Positions 12,001 to 39,559 of a DNA stretch of 64,000 nt are shown in pieces. The notes under the pieces are model-generated. The model was not told the DNA's origin. It saw only the letters and a program-made list of their open reading frames with translations, and made no database searches. Source of the DNA: Chondrilla cf. caribensis (taxonomy: Eukaryota; Porifera; Demospongiae; Chondrillida; Chondrillidae); the NCBI GenBank assembly GCA_964020155.1, contig OZ026570.1, positions 3,305,779-3,369,778 of the forward strand. Direction: 5' to 3'. A program made the position numbers and the translations under genes. Positions within the stretch are counted from its first letter, which is position 1. Every line of letters begins with the position of its first letter.

Positions 12001-15000
12001 CAATGTATGGGGGAGAATAGGAGAAAATACACATAGCACCATCTTGCATAGCTCGAGGGAGAGGGGGAGTGTCAATCTGATATTTTAACCAAATCTAGCT
12101 GAGGATGTGAGCTAAGTTATGAAACACTTCCCATCTGTTTGTGAGCTTTGTAACCCTTGTTATTCAAGGTGGTGCTATGGCCAAATTTTGGCCATAGCAC
12201 CACAGTCAATGTATGGGAGAGAATAGGGAGAAAAACACTTAGCACCATCTTGCATAGCTCGAGGGAGAGGGGGCGTGTCAATCTGATATTTTAACCAAAT
12301 CTAGCTGAGGATGTGAACTAAGTTATGAAACACTTCCCATCTGTTTGTGAGCTTTGTAACCCTTGTTATTCAAGGTGGTGCTATGGCCAAATTTTGGCCA
12401 TAGCACCACAGTCAATGTATGGGAGAGAATAGGGAGAAAAACACTTAGCACCATCTTGCATAGCTCGAGGGAGAGGGGGCGTGTCAATCTGATATTTTAA
12501 CCAAATCTAGCTGAGGATGTGAACTAAGTTATGAAACACTTCCCATCTGTTTGTGAGCTTTGTAACCCTTGTTATTCAAGGTGGTGCTATGGCCAAATTT
12601 TGGCCATAGCACCACAGTCAATGTATGGGGGAGAATAGGGAGAAAAACACTTAGCACCATCTTGCATAGCTCGAGGGAGAGGGGGCGTGTCAATCTGATA
12701 TTTTAACCAAATCTAGCTGAGGATGTGAACTAAGTTATGAAACACTTCCCATCTGTTTGTGAGCTTTGTAACCCTTGTTATTCAAGGTGGTGCTATGGCC
12801 AAATTTTGGCCATAGCACCACAGTCAATGTATGGGGGAGAATAGGAGAAAATACACATAGCACCATCTTGCATAGCTCGAGGGAGAGGGGGCGTGTCAAT
12901 CTGATATTTTAACCAAATCTAGCTGAGGATGTGAACTAAGTTATGAAACACTTCCCATCTGTTTGTGAGCTTTGTAACCCTTGTTATTCAAGGTGGTGCT
13001 ATGGCCAAATTTTGGCCATAGCACCACAGTCAATGTATGGGGGAGAATAGGGAGAAAAACACTTAGCACCATCTTGCATAGCTCGAGGGAGAGGGGGTGT
13101 GTCAATCTGATATTTTAACCAAATGTAGCTGAGGATGTGAACTAAGTTATGAAACACTTCCCATCTGTTTGTGAGCTTTGTAACCCTTGTTATTCAAGGT
13201 GGTGCTATGGCCAAATTTTGGCCATAGCACCACAGTCAATGTATGGGGGAGAATAGGAGAAAATACACATAGCACCATCTTGCATAGCTCGAGGGAGAGG
13301 GGGAGTGTCAATCTGATATTTTAACCAAATCTAGCAGAGGATGTGAACTAAGTTATGAAACAGTTCCCATCTGTTTGTGAGCTTTGTAACCCTTGTTATT
13401 CAAGGTGGTACTATGGCCAAATTTTGGCCATAGCACCAAAGTCAATGTATGGGGGAGAATAGGAGAAAATACACATAGCACCATCTTGCATAGCTCGAGG
13501 GAGAGGGGGAGTGTCAATCTGATATTTTAACCAAATGTAGCTGAGGATGTGAACTAAGTTATGAAACACTTCCCATCTGTTTGTGAGCTTTGTAACCCTT
13601 GTTATTCAAGGTGGTACTATGGCCAAATTTTGGCCATAGCACCACAGTCAATGTATGGGGGAGAATAGGAGAAAATACACATAGCACCATCTTGCATAGC
13701 TCGAGGGAGAGGGGGAGTGTCAATCTGATATTTTAACCAAATCTAGCTGAGGATGTGAACTAAGTCATGAAACACTTCTCATCTGTTTGTGAGCTTTGTA
13801 ACCCTTGTTATTCAAGGTGGTGCTATGGCCAAATTTTGGCCATAGCACCACAGTCAATGTATAGGGGAGAATAGGAGAAAATACACATAGCACCATCTTG
13901 CATAGCTCGAGGGAGAGGGGGCGTGTCAATCTGATATTTTAACCAAATCTAGCTGAGGATGTGAACCAAGTTATGAAACACTTCCCATCTGTTTGTGAGC
14001 TTTGTAACCCTTGTTATTCAAGGTGGTGCTATGGCCAAATTTTGGCCATAGCACCACAGTCAATGTATGGGGGAGAATAGGAGAGAAAACACTTAGCACC
14101 ATCTTGCATAGCTCGAGGGAGAGGGGGCGTGTCAATCTGATATTTTAACCAAATGTAGCTGAGGATGTGAACTAAGTTATGAAACACTTCCCATCTGTTT
14201 GTGAGCTTTGTAACCCTTGTTATTCAAGGTGGTGCTATGGCCAAATTTTGGCCATAGCACCACAGTCAATGTATGGGAAAGAATAGGGAGAAAATACACA
14301 TAGCACCATCTTGCATATATAGCTCGAGGGAGAGGGGGCGTGTCAATCTGATATTTTAACCAAATCTAGCTGAGGATGTGAACTAAGTTATGAAACAGTT
14401 CCCATCTGTTTGTGAGCTTTGTAACCCTTGTTATTCAAGGTGGTACTATGGCCAAATTTTGGCCATAGCACCACAGTCAATGTATGGGGGAGAATAGGAG
14501 AAAATACACATAGCACCATCTTGCATAGCTCGAGGGAGAGGGGGCGTGTCAATCTGATATTTTAACCAAATCTAGCTGAGGATGTGAACTAAGTTATGAA
14601 ACAGTTCCCATCTGTTTGTGAGCTTTGTAACTCTTGTTATTCAAGGTGGTGCTATGGCCAAATTTTGGCCATAGCACCACAGTCAATGTATGGGAAAGAA
14701 TAGGGAGAAAATACACATAGCACCATCTTGCATATATAGCTCGAGGGAGAGGGGGCGTGTCAATCTGATATTTTAACCAAATCTAGCTGAGGATGTGAAC
14801 TAAGTTATGAAACAGTTCCCATCTGTTTGTGAGCTTTGTAACCCTTGTTATTCAAGGTGGTGCTATGGCCAAATTTTGGCCATAGCACCACAGTCAATGT
14901 ATAGGGGAGAATAGGAGAAAATACACATAGCACCATCTTGCATAGCTCGAGGGAGAGGGGGAGTGTCAATCTGATATTTTAACCAAATCTAGCTGAGGAT

Positions 15001-18000
15001 GTGAACTAAGTTATGAAACACTTCTCATCTGTTTGTGAGCTTTGTAACCCTTGTTATTCAAGGTGGTGCTATGGCCAAATTTTGGCCATAGCACCACAGT
15101 CAATGTATGGGGGAGAATAGGGAGAAAAACACTTAGCACCATCTTGCATAGCACGAGGGAGAGGGGGCGTGTCAATCTGATATTTTAACCAAATGTAGCT
15201 AAAGATGTGAGCTAAGTTATGAAACACAACCCATCTGTTTGTGTACTTTGTAACCCTTGTTATTCAAGGTGGTGCTATGGCCAAATTTTGGCCATAGCAC
15301 CACAGTCAATGTATGGGGGAGAATAGGAGAAAATACACTTAGCACCATCTTGCATAGCTCGAGGGAGAGGGGGAGTGTCAATCTGATATTTTAACCAAAT
15401 CTAGCTGAGGATGTGAACTAAGTTATGAAACACTTCCCATCTGTTTGTGAGCTTTGTAACCCTTGTTATTCAAGGTGGTGCTATGGCCAAATTTTGGCCA
15501 TAGCACCACAGTCAATGTATGGGAAAGAATAGGGAGAAAATACACATAGCACCATCTTGCATAGCACGAGGGAGAGGGGGAGTGTCAATCTGATATTTTA
15601 ACCAAATCTAGCAGAGGATGTGAACTAAGTTATGAAACAGTTCCCATCTGTTTGTGAGCTTTGTAACCCTTGTTATTCAAGGTGGTGCTATGGCCAAATT
15701 TTGGCCATAGCACCACAGTCAATGTATGGGAAAGAATAGGGAGAAAATACACATAGCACCATCTTGCATAGCTCGAGGGAGAGGGGGCGTGTCAATCTGA
15801 TATTTTAACCAAATGTAGCTGAAGATGTGAGCTAAGTTATGAAACACTTCCCATCTGTTTATGAGCTTTGTAACCCTTGTTATTCAAGGTGGTGCTATGG
15901 CCAAATTTTGGCCATAGCACCACAGTCAATGTATGGGAAAGAATAGGGAGAAAATACACATAGCACCATCTTGCATAGCTCGAGGGAGAGGGGGCGTGTC
16001 AATCTGATATTTTAACCAAATCTAGCAGAGGATGTGAACTAAGTTATGAAACAGTTCCCATCTGTTTGTGAGCTTTGTAACCCTTGTTATTCAAGGTGGT
16101 GCTATGGCCAAATTTTGGCCATAGCACCACAGTCAATGTATGGGAAAGAATAGGGAGAAAATACACATAGCACCATCTTGCATAGCTCGAGGGAGAGGGG
16201 GCGTGTCAATCTGATATTTTAACCAAATGTAGCTGAAGATGTGAGCTAAGTTATGAAACACTTCCCATCTGTTTATGAGCTTTGTAACCCTTGTTATTCA
16301 AGGTGGTGCTATGGCCAAATTTTGGCCATAGCACCACAGTCAATGTATGGGAAAGAATAGGGAGAAAATACACATAGCACCATCTTGCATAGCTCGAGGG
16401 AGAGGGGGCGTGTCAATCTGATATTTTAACCAAATGTAGCTGAAGATGTGAACTAAGTTATGAAACACTTCCCATCTGTTTGTGAGCTTTGTAACCCTTG
16501 TTATTCAAGGTGGTGCTATGGCCAAATTTTGGCCATAGCACCACAGTCAATGTATGGGGGAGAATAGGAGAAAATACACATAGCACCATCTTGCATAGCT
16601 CGAGGGAGAGGGGGAGTGTCAATCTGATATTTTAACCAAATCTAGCTGAGGATGTGAACTAAGTTATGAAACACTTCCCATCTGTTTGTGAGCTTTGTAA
16701 CCCTTGTTATTCAAGGTGGTGCTATGGCCAAATTTTGGCCATAGCACCACAGTCAATGTACGTATGGGGGAGAATAGGAGAAAATACACTTAGCACCATC
16801 TTGCATAGCACGAGGGAGAGGGGGAGTGTCAATCTGATATTTTAACCAAATCTAGCTGAGGATGTGAGCTAAGTTATGAAACACTTCCCATCTGTTTGTG
16901 AGCTTTGTAACCCTTGTTATTCAAGGTGGTGCTATGGCCAAATTTTGGCCATAGCACCACAGTCAATGTATGGGGGAGAATAGGAGAAAATACACATAGC
17001 ACCATCTTGCATAGCTCGAGGGAGAGGGGGAGTGTCAATCTGATATTTTAACCAAATCTAGCTGAGGATGTGAACTAAGTTATGAAACACTTCCCATCTG
17101 TTTGTGAGCTTTGTAACCCTTGTTATTCAAGGTGGTGCTATGGCCAAATTTTGGCCATAGCACCACAGTCAATGTATGGGGGAGAATAGGAGAGAAAACA
17201 CTTAGCACCATCTTGCATAGCTCGAGGGAGAGGGGGCGTGTCAATCTGATATTTTAACCAAATCTAGCTGAGGATGTGAACTAAGTTATGAAACACTTCC
17301 CATCTGTTTGTGAGCTTTGTAACCCTTGTTATTCAAGGTGGTGCTATGGCCAAATTTTGGCCATAGCACCACAGTCAATGTATGGGGGAGAATAGGAGAG
17401 AAAACACTTAGCACCATCTTGCATAGCTCGAGGGAGAGGGGGCGTGTCAATCTGATATTTTAACCAAATCTAGCTGAGGATGTGAACCAAGTTATGAAAC
17501 ACTTCCCATCTGTTTGTGAGCTTTGTAACCCTTGTTATTCAAGGTGGTGCTATGGCCAAATTTTGGCCATAGCACCACAGTCAATGTATGGGAAAGAATA
17601 GGGAGAAAATACACATAGCACCATCTTGCATAGCTCGAGGGAGAGGGGGAGTGTCAATCTGATATTTTAACCAAATCTAGCTGAGGATGTGAACTAAGTT
17701 ATGAAACACTTCCCATCTGTTTGTGAGCTTTGTAACCCTTGTTATTCAAGGTGGTGCTATGGCCAAATTTTGGCCATAGCACCACAGTCAATGTATGGGG
17801 GAGAATAGGAGAAAATACACATAGCACCATCTTGCATAGCTCGAGGGAGAGGGGGAGTGTCAATCTGATATTTTAACCAAATCTAGCTGAGGATGTGAAC
17901 TAAGTTATGAAACAGTTCCCATCTGTTTGTGAGCTTTGTAACCCTTGTTATTCAAGGTGGTGCTATGGCCAAATTTTGGCCATAGCACCACAGTCAATGT

Positions 18001-19735
18001 ACGTATGGGGGAGAATAGGAGAAAATACACTTAGCACCATCTTGCATAGCACGAGGGAGAGGGGGAGTGTCAATCTGATATTTTAACCAAATCTAGCTGA
18101 GGATGTGAACTAAGTTATGAAACACTTCCCATCTGTTTGTGAGCTTTGTAACCCTTGTTATTCAAGGTGGTGCTATGGCCAAATTTTGGCCATAGCACCA
18201 CAGTCAATGTATGGGGGAGAATAGGAGAAAATACACATAGCACCATCTTGCATAGCTCGAGGGAGAGGGGGAGTGTCAATCTGATATTTTAACCAAATCT
18301 AGCTGAGGATGTGAACTAAGTTATGAAACACTTCCCATCTGTTTGTGAGCTTTGTAACCCTTGTTATTCAAGGTGGTGCTATGGCCAAATTTTGGCCATA
18401 GCACCACAGTCAATGTATGGGGGAGAATAGGAGAGAAAACACTTAGCACCATCTTGCATAGCTCGAGGGAGAGGGGGCGTGTCAATCTGATATTTTAACC
18501 AAATCTAGCTGAGGATGTGAACTAAGTTATGAAACACTTCCCATCTGTTTGTGAGCTTTGTAACCCTTGTTATTCAAGGTGGTGCTATGGCCAAATTTTG
18601 GCCATAGCACCACAGTCAATGTATGGGAGAGAATAGGGAGAAAAACACTTAGCACCATCTTGCATAGCTCGAGGGAGAGGGGGCGTGTCAATCTGATATT
18701 TTAACCAAATGTAGCTGAGGATGTGAACTAAGTTATGAAACACTTCCCATCTGTTTGTGAGCTTTGTAACCCTTGTTATTCAAGGTGGTGCTATGGCCAA
18801 ATTTTGGCCATAGCACCACAGTCAATGTATGGGAAAGAATAGGGAGAAAATACACATAGCACCATCTTGCATAGCTCGAGGGAGAGGGGGCGTGTCAATC
18901 TGATATTTTAACCAAATCTAGCTGAGGATGTGAACCAAGTTATGAAACACTTCCCATCTGTTTGTGAGCTTTGTAACCCTTGTTATTCAAGGTGGTGCTA
19001 TGGCCAAATTTTGGCCATAGCACCACAGTCAATGTATGGGAGAGAATAGGGAGAAAAACACTTAGCACCATCTTGCATAGCTCGAGGGAGAGGGGGAGTG
19101 TCAATCTGATATTTTAACCAAATGTAGCTGAAGATGTGAACTAAGTTATGAAACACTTCCCATCTGTTTGTGAGCTTTGTAACCCTTGTTATTCAAGGTG
19201 GTGCTATGGCCAAATTTTGGCCATAGCACCACAGTCAATGTATGGGAAAGAATAGGGAGAAAATACACATAGCACCATCTTGCATAGCTCGAGGGAGAGG
19301 GGGCGTGTCAATCTGATATTTTAACCAAATCTAGCTGAGGATGTGAACCAAGTTATGAAACACTTCCCATCTGTTTGTGAGCTTTGTAACCCTTGTTATT
19401 CAAGGTGGTGCTATGGCCAAATTTTGGCCATAGCACCACAGTCAATGTATGGGAAAGAATAGGGAGAAAATACACATAGCACCATCTTGCATAGCTCGAG
19501 GGAGAGGGGGAGTGTCAATCTGATATTTTAACCAAATCTAGCTGAGGATGTGAACCAAGTTATGAAACACTTCCCATCTGTTTGTGAGCTTTGTAACCCT
19601 TGTTATTCAAGGTGGTGCTATGGCCAAATTTTGGCCATAGCACCACAGTCAATGTATGGGAGAGAATAGGGAGAAAAACACTTAGCACCATCTTGCATAG
19701 CTCGAGGGAGAGGGGGTGTGTCAATCTGATATTTC
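9030..19735. repeat. 206-bp satellite array, about 52 monomers
   Basis: Near-identical monomers follow one another without interruption. Successive GGTGGTGCTATGG anchors lie at 9069, 9275, 9481, 9687 and 9893, and the last is at 19611. Each monomer carries a near-perfect palindrome: arm GTGGTGCTATGGCCAAA, one T, then the reverse complement. Conserved segments such as CACTTCCCATCTGTTTGTGA and CTCGAGGGAGAGGGGG follow. Variation is limited to a few recurrent positions: gggggag/gggagag/gggaaag, agtg/cgtg/tgtg and tctagctgagg/tgtagctgaag. Some monomers carry a CGTA or ATATAT insertion. There is no open reading frame of note on either strand across the array. Confidence 0.98.
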
Positions 19736-20060
19736 CACTGGACCTAGCTGATGGTATGGACTAAATTCTGAAACAAATAAAATTAGCTTGAAATACCTCC
19801 TCCATGAGCTACGCTAAAATGTGCTTGGGTTTACCTCTCCTATACTCTCTCATACATTGAGAAACTTATCAGGAAACTCAGAATGTAGCTGGAGTTACAG
19901 GCCATGTATGGAGATCGGAATTGTTTCATATGTTAGTTCACGTCCCCAGCTAGGTCTGGTGGAAATATCAGCTTGACACACCCCCTCCCCCATGAGCTAT
20001 GCAAAAAGGTGCTTAGCGTTTTCTCTCATATACTCTCAAATACATTGAGCAATTCTAGTT
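19640..20060. mobile_element. fold-back element at the satellite boundary
   Basis: The last satellite monomer runs into TGATATTTCCACTGGACCTA (about 19728). An inverted counterpart, TAGGTCTGGTGGAAATATCA, ends near 19970. The inverted homology continues outward: 19970-20055 is the reverse complement of the satellite's CAATGTATGGGAG...GAGGGGGTGTGTCAA portion. A second, more diverged reversed copy lies inside (about 19795-19862). The satellite monomer therefore looks derived from the end of a fold-back or MITE-like element. No transposase is visible. Confidence 0.65.
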
Positions 20061-20189
20061 TAAAAATTCACACCCCACACCCAAATTACTTGGGTGTCTC
20101 TTTTAGGCTTGAAAAAAACTTCACAGAAGTTATTACATTCATCAAAGCCGTTGTGCTCAAATTCTAGGAAAAAAAGGTCAACTACTTAG

Positions 20190-20335
20190 GGTTGAACACA
20201 CTATAGCCAGGACTTTCCACAGAGACTGTGTACTTGTGTCATTCCACAAATGCAGAAGACACTATTCTAGCTGGGAGGTCAGCTGTTAGTCCCAAAGCTC
20301 CCCCCTACGGTTCTTTGTAGAGAGTATTGCGACTG
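20190..20335 (-). mobile_element. SINE fragment (body only)
   Basis: The reverse complement matches the SINE bodies at 44312, 47193 and 51288, for example CAGTCGCAATACTCTCTACA, GAACCGTAGGGGGGAGCTTT and CAGCTAGAATAGTGTCTTCT. The tRNA-like head is missing. Because this copy lies outside the duplicated region, the family is truly interspersed. Confidence 0.75.
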
Positions 20336-20893
20336 ACCACCAGGCTGAGAGGAAAATTCCTAAAACATTTTATATTTTTGTGTCTTGTGCAGAAAGGAAC
20401 CCCAGCCTGGAGCCTAGAAACCTTGTTTCCACCCCCGTCATGTGTACAGTTTAACTCATATGTACGATCAACATGAGTGCTACAAATTACATGATTCCCG
20501 CATACAATCTTGCAGAACAATTACAATCCGAAAAGGCTACATTGTCACTATAATCTCACATACACTGTACATATAAACAATTACTCGTCTACAGGTCCAC
20601 ACAAAAATTGTGAAGCAAAAGAAAACAAAATTCTAATTCGGTGTGTGACTGGTTAGTTCAGGTCTCATCAGAGCCTACGCTCACTCTCTCCTCCCACTCC
20701 TGTGTGCACGGCAGATGATGTGAATTAAGCATGATTTGAATATGAGGTGGATCACGACAGAAAGAACTCTCCCTCTCTCCCACACACTCGTCACCCAGGG
20801 TCTGTAAGAGAGAGAGGAGGAAATAGCAGCAGTTAACACCAGGAGGACTAAATAGAAAGTTTCATACACATACACTCTCAAATACACACACAT

Positions 20894-20899
<6 letters not shown>

Positions 20900-20991
<92 letters not shown>

Positions 20992-20997
20992 ACACCA

Positions 20998-21056
<59 letters not shown>
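20900..21056. repeat. (CA)n microsatellite in the KPNB1 3' flank
   Basis: A CA array with CACCACAC interruptions, only 38 bases beyond the KPNB1 stop codon and so probably inside its 3'UTR. Confidence 0.95.
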
Positions 21057-21059
<3 letters not shown>

Positions 21060-21093
21060 ACAGAGATGTGCACCTTAGCATCAACTCACACGA

Positions 21094-36943
<15,850 letters not shown>

Positions 36944-37590
36944 TTTCTACCCTGACTCGGACTGATGGGTAATCTTCACAACTAGAATATCCTCGTCTAA
37001 GACACGATATCTCCTTTGCCAAAGTACACTCCACAAAGAAACTAAACAAAAGCTCAGACTAGAGCGACATTCGGGAATTCCGCCTAGAGAAAAGGAAAAA
37101 TGATGGCTTGTTGAGGAATTGGCGGGCTCTTCTCCAAAGCACACGTGGTCTGTAGCTGATTAGTACAGTTCATATGTCGTTAATTGCATATAAATTGCTA
37201 CTACAGCGAATTGAATATTGTGAAATATGAGAACAATATTGCAACACTTCATAGTACACTGAAGTACGTATAATATACGTATCTTAGTCCATGCAGATAA
37301 AGTGTGTATATATACTGCTCAGGGGATAAGTTTGGAAGGAGTGAAACTCTGCTGTACTGTTCTGAAGCCTGCATGTCCAATTACTCAGCGTACTCTGTTA
37401 AGAAGAGTGGAAAGATGAAATGAAACACACACAAAATAATACTACCTCTGGGACAGGTGCATTACTAAGGTGACTGTTGTTCACAGTTGACAAGTGCTCA
37501 CAGCAAATGTGAGAAGAACAGTCAAACACACAGGTTCAGCACTTTGTTGAGTTCTACTGGCTGGCTGTCTTCAGAGACCATTGTATGCAT
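36944..37590. other. KPNB1 5' flank
   Basis: Upstream of the KPNB1 ATG at 36943. No gene is recognisable, and short open frames here lack protein character. The promoter presumably lies here, but I cannot point to a core element. Confidence 0.4.
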
Positions 37591-37619
37591 GTATGAAAGT
37601 ATGAGTGTACATGTACGTA

Positions 37620-38080
37620 CGTACAGTATAACCTGTCTTCAGAGACCACTGTGTGTGTATGTATTTATGAGTGTATATGTACAGTACAACCTGCCTTCAA
37701 AGAGCACTGTAACGAAAGACCACCTTATCTGAGGGAATAATACTTCATTGGCTAAATGTCAAGCAATGTATGTAGTCTGACCTCTGGTGAGAGACCTCCT
37801 GTCTTCAGAGACCACTGTTTGATGAACCAAGGGGTGGTCCCAGAAGACAGGTTCTACTGTATCATGTAATGTATGTAGCCTGACCTCTGGTGAGAGACCT
37901 CCTGTCTCCAGAGACCACTGTTTGATGAACCAAGGGGTGGTCCCTGAAGACAGGTTCTACTGTATCATGTAATGTATGTAGCCTGACCTCTGGTGAGAGA
38001 CCTCCTGTCTCCAGAGACCACTGTTTCATGAACCAAGGGGTGGTCCCAGAAGACAGGTTTGCACTGTATGTGTTACAGGT
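37620..38080. mobile_element. MITE-like element with internal 118-bp tandem triplication
   Basis: The CAGTATAACCTGTCTTCAGA end at the left faces GAAGACAGGTTCTACTGT ends at 37845-37860 and again near 37965. The unit CTGACCTCTGGTGAGAGACC is repeated three times with a 118-bp period. No coding capacity. Confidence 0.6.
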
Positions 38081-38454
38081 AGAAACCACTATTGTGGGCA
38101 GGACTTACATCATCCATGACAGCTATTCTTGTTACCTGATACCCCATTCTCCAGTCAATGAAAGAGAAAATACGTCCTTTAGGAATAGAACTTCAAAACA
38201 ATGAAAACCAAGGTCCGATACACACGTGAAGGTCAGCAAGGACTAGTAACAATCTATTCAGAGAAGTGCTTTCAACTGAATTCTCTGCTGGGCAATAAAT
38301 AAAGACTATGGTTGATGTACATGTACTCAATACATGATACACATTCAATTCGAGTTCCAATTCTTGGTTCGTAATTTGAAATGGAATTGGATACTGAAAC
38401 AGTACACTTGTACAACTCATGTTTACAGTTTTCAAACATTGTGTTATATTACTT

Positions 38455-38790
38455 TTAACAGCCTGTACAACTCGTGTTAACAGTCTGTACAACTCATGTT
38501 GTGTCACTTCTAACAGTTTGTACAACTCATGTAGCGTCACTTCTAACAGCCTGTACAATGCGTGTTAACAGCCTGTACAACTCATGTAGCGTCACTTCTA
38601 ACAGTTTGTACAACTCATGTTGTGTCACATCTAACAGCCTGTACAACTCATGTAGCGTCACTTCTAACAGCCTGTACAACTCATGTGGTGCCACGTCTTA
38701 CAGCCTGTACAAATCATGTAGCGTCACGTCTTACAGCCTGTACAAATCATGTAGCGTCACATCTAACAGCCTGTACAACTCGTGCTGTGT
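38455..38790. repeat. 33-bp minisatellite, about 10 copies
   Basis: The unit contains ACAGCCTGTACAACTCATGT and AGCGTCACTTCTA. A 33-bp period keeps one frame open on each strand (VASLLTACTTH-type), but I judge it non-coding. Confidence 0.9.
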
Positions 38791-38962
38791 CAGCATTATT
38801 CTTCATGACTCACCGGTGGGGATAGGAAAGATTAGTCTCTTCTCTTACAGGCAATACACGTCTGGTTCAATGCAGCTTTTTGATTCATATCTGGTCCCAA
38901 TGAAGGGATTATCACACTGCACTAAAGAGAGAACAATGATTATTATACATTGAACAATACTA

Positions 38963-39159
38963 CAGTGGAACCTCTCTATAAAGGACACATTGGAACCAGG
39001 TGATTCATCCACTGTAGAGAGGTTGTCCACTCTTCAGAGGTGAAAATGTATTAGCACTATAGGAAAATCTATTTTTGGTGCCATACAGAGTGTCCTTTGT
39101 AGGGAGGTAATTTCTATGATGTCCTTTATTGGGGGAGTCCTTTAATAGAGGTTCCACTG
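38963..39159. mobile_element. pogo-like MITE, second subfamily
   Basis: Starts CAGTGGAACCTCTCTATAAA and ends TTTAATAGAGGTTCCACTG, flanked by TA. It is the inverted equivalent of the element at 29443. Confidence 0.8.
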
Positions 39160-39559
39160 TACTACACATCATGAACAGTAATACGGTATATACGTTGAAC
39201 AACCATCCTGTACTTTGTAACAATGTTGACTGAATGCCGGGGAAACCCCTTGTAGTTATGGAAACAGTATTACAGGGGAAATCCCTACTGTAATCCACTC
39301 TAGGTACACTTATAATTGTATGTATGTATGTATGTATAATACTTATAAAGTGATGAGGTAAAACTATGAATAGTAACAAAACTAAAATTAGAACACAAGA
39401 TCCAGTAACTATGAATATACTTAAAACATCACATGGCTATGAATACAATTGAAGCATACTGTGAATCCACTTCAACACAGTGTTAGGTATGAATATGATT
39501 AGCAGTTACTGGTATTCATAGATCAAAACATTGCACAGTCACGCTCAACGAGAAGAAAA
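39160..39559. other. 5' flank of the first EEP gene
   Basis: AT-rich sequence with a short (GTAT)n at 39317-39334. No other feature is seen before the ATG at 39560. Confidence 0.4.

Noticed and set aside
9030..19735. CRISPR-like array
   Set aside because: There are no unique spacers between repeats. Whole 206-bp monomers repeat head to tail in a eukaryotic context.
38100..38170. Possible minus-strand first exon (ATGGATGAT followed by GTAAGT)
   Set aside because: A much better KPNB1 first exon, with homologous sequence and matching phase, is at 36943-36901. No downstream exon fits this one.
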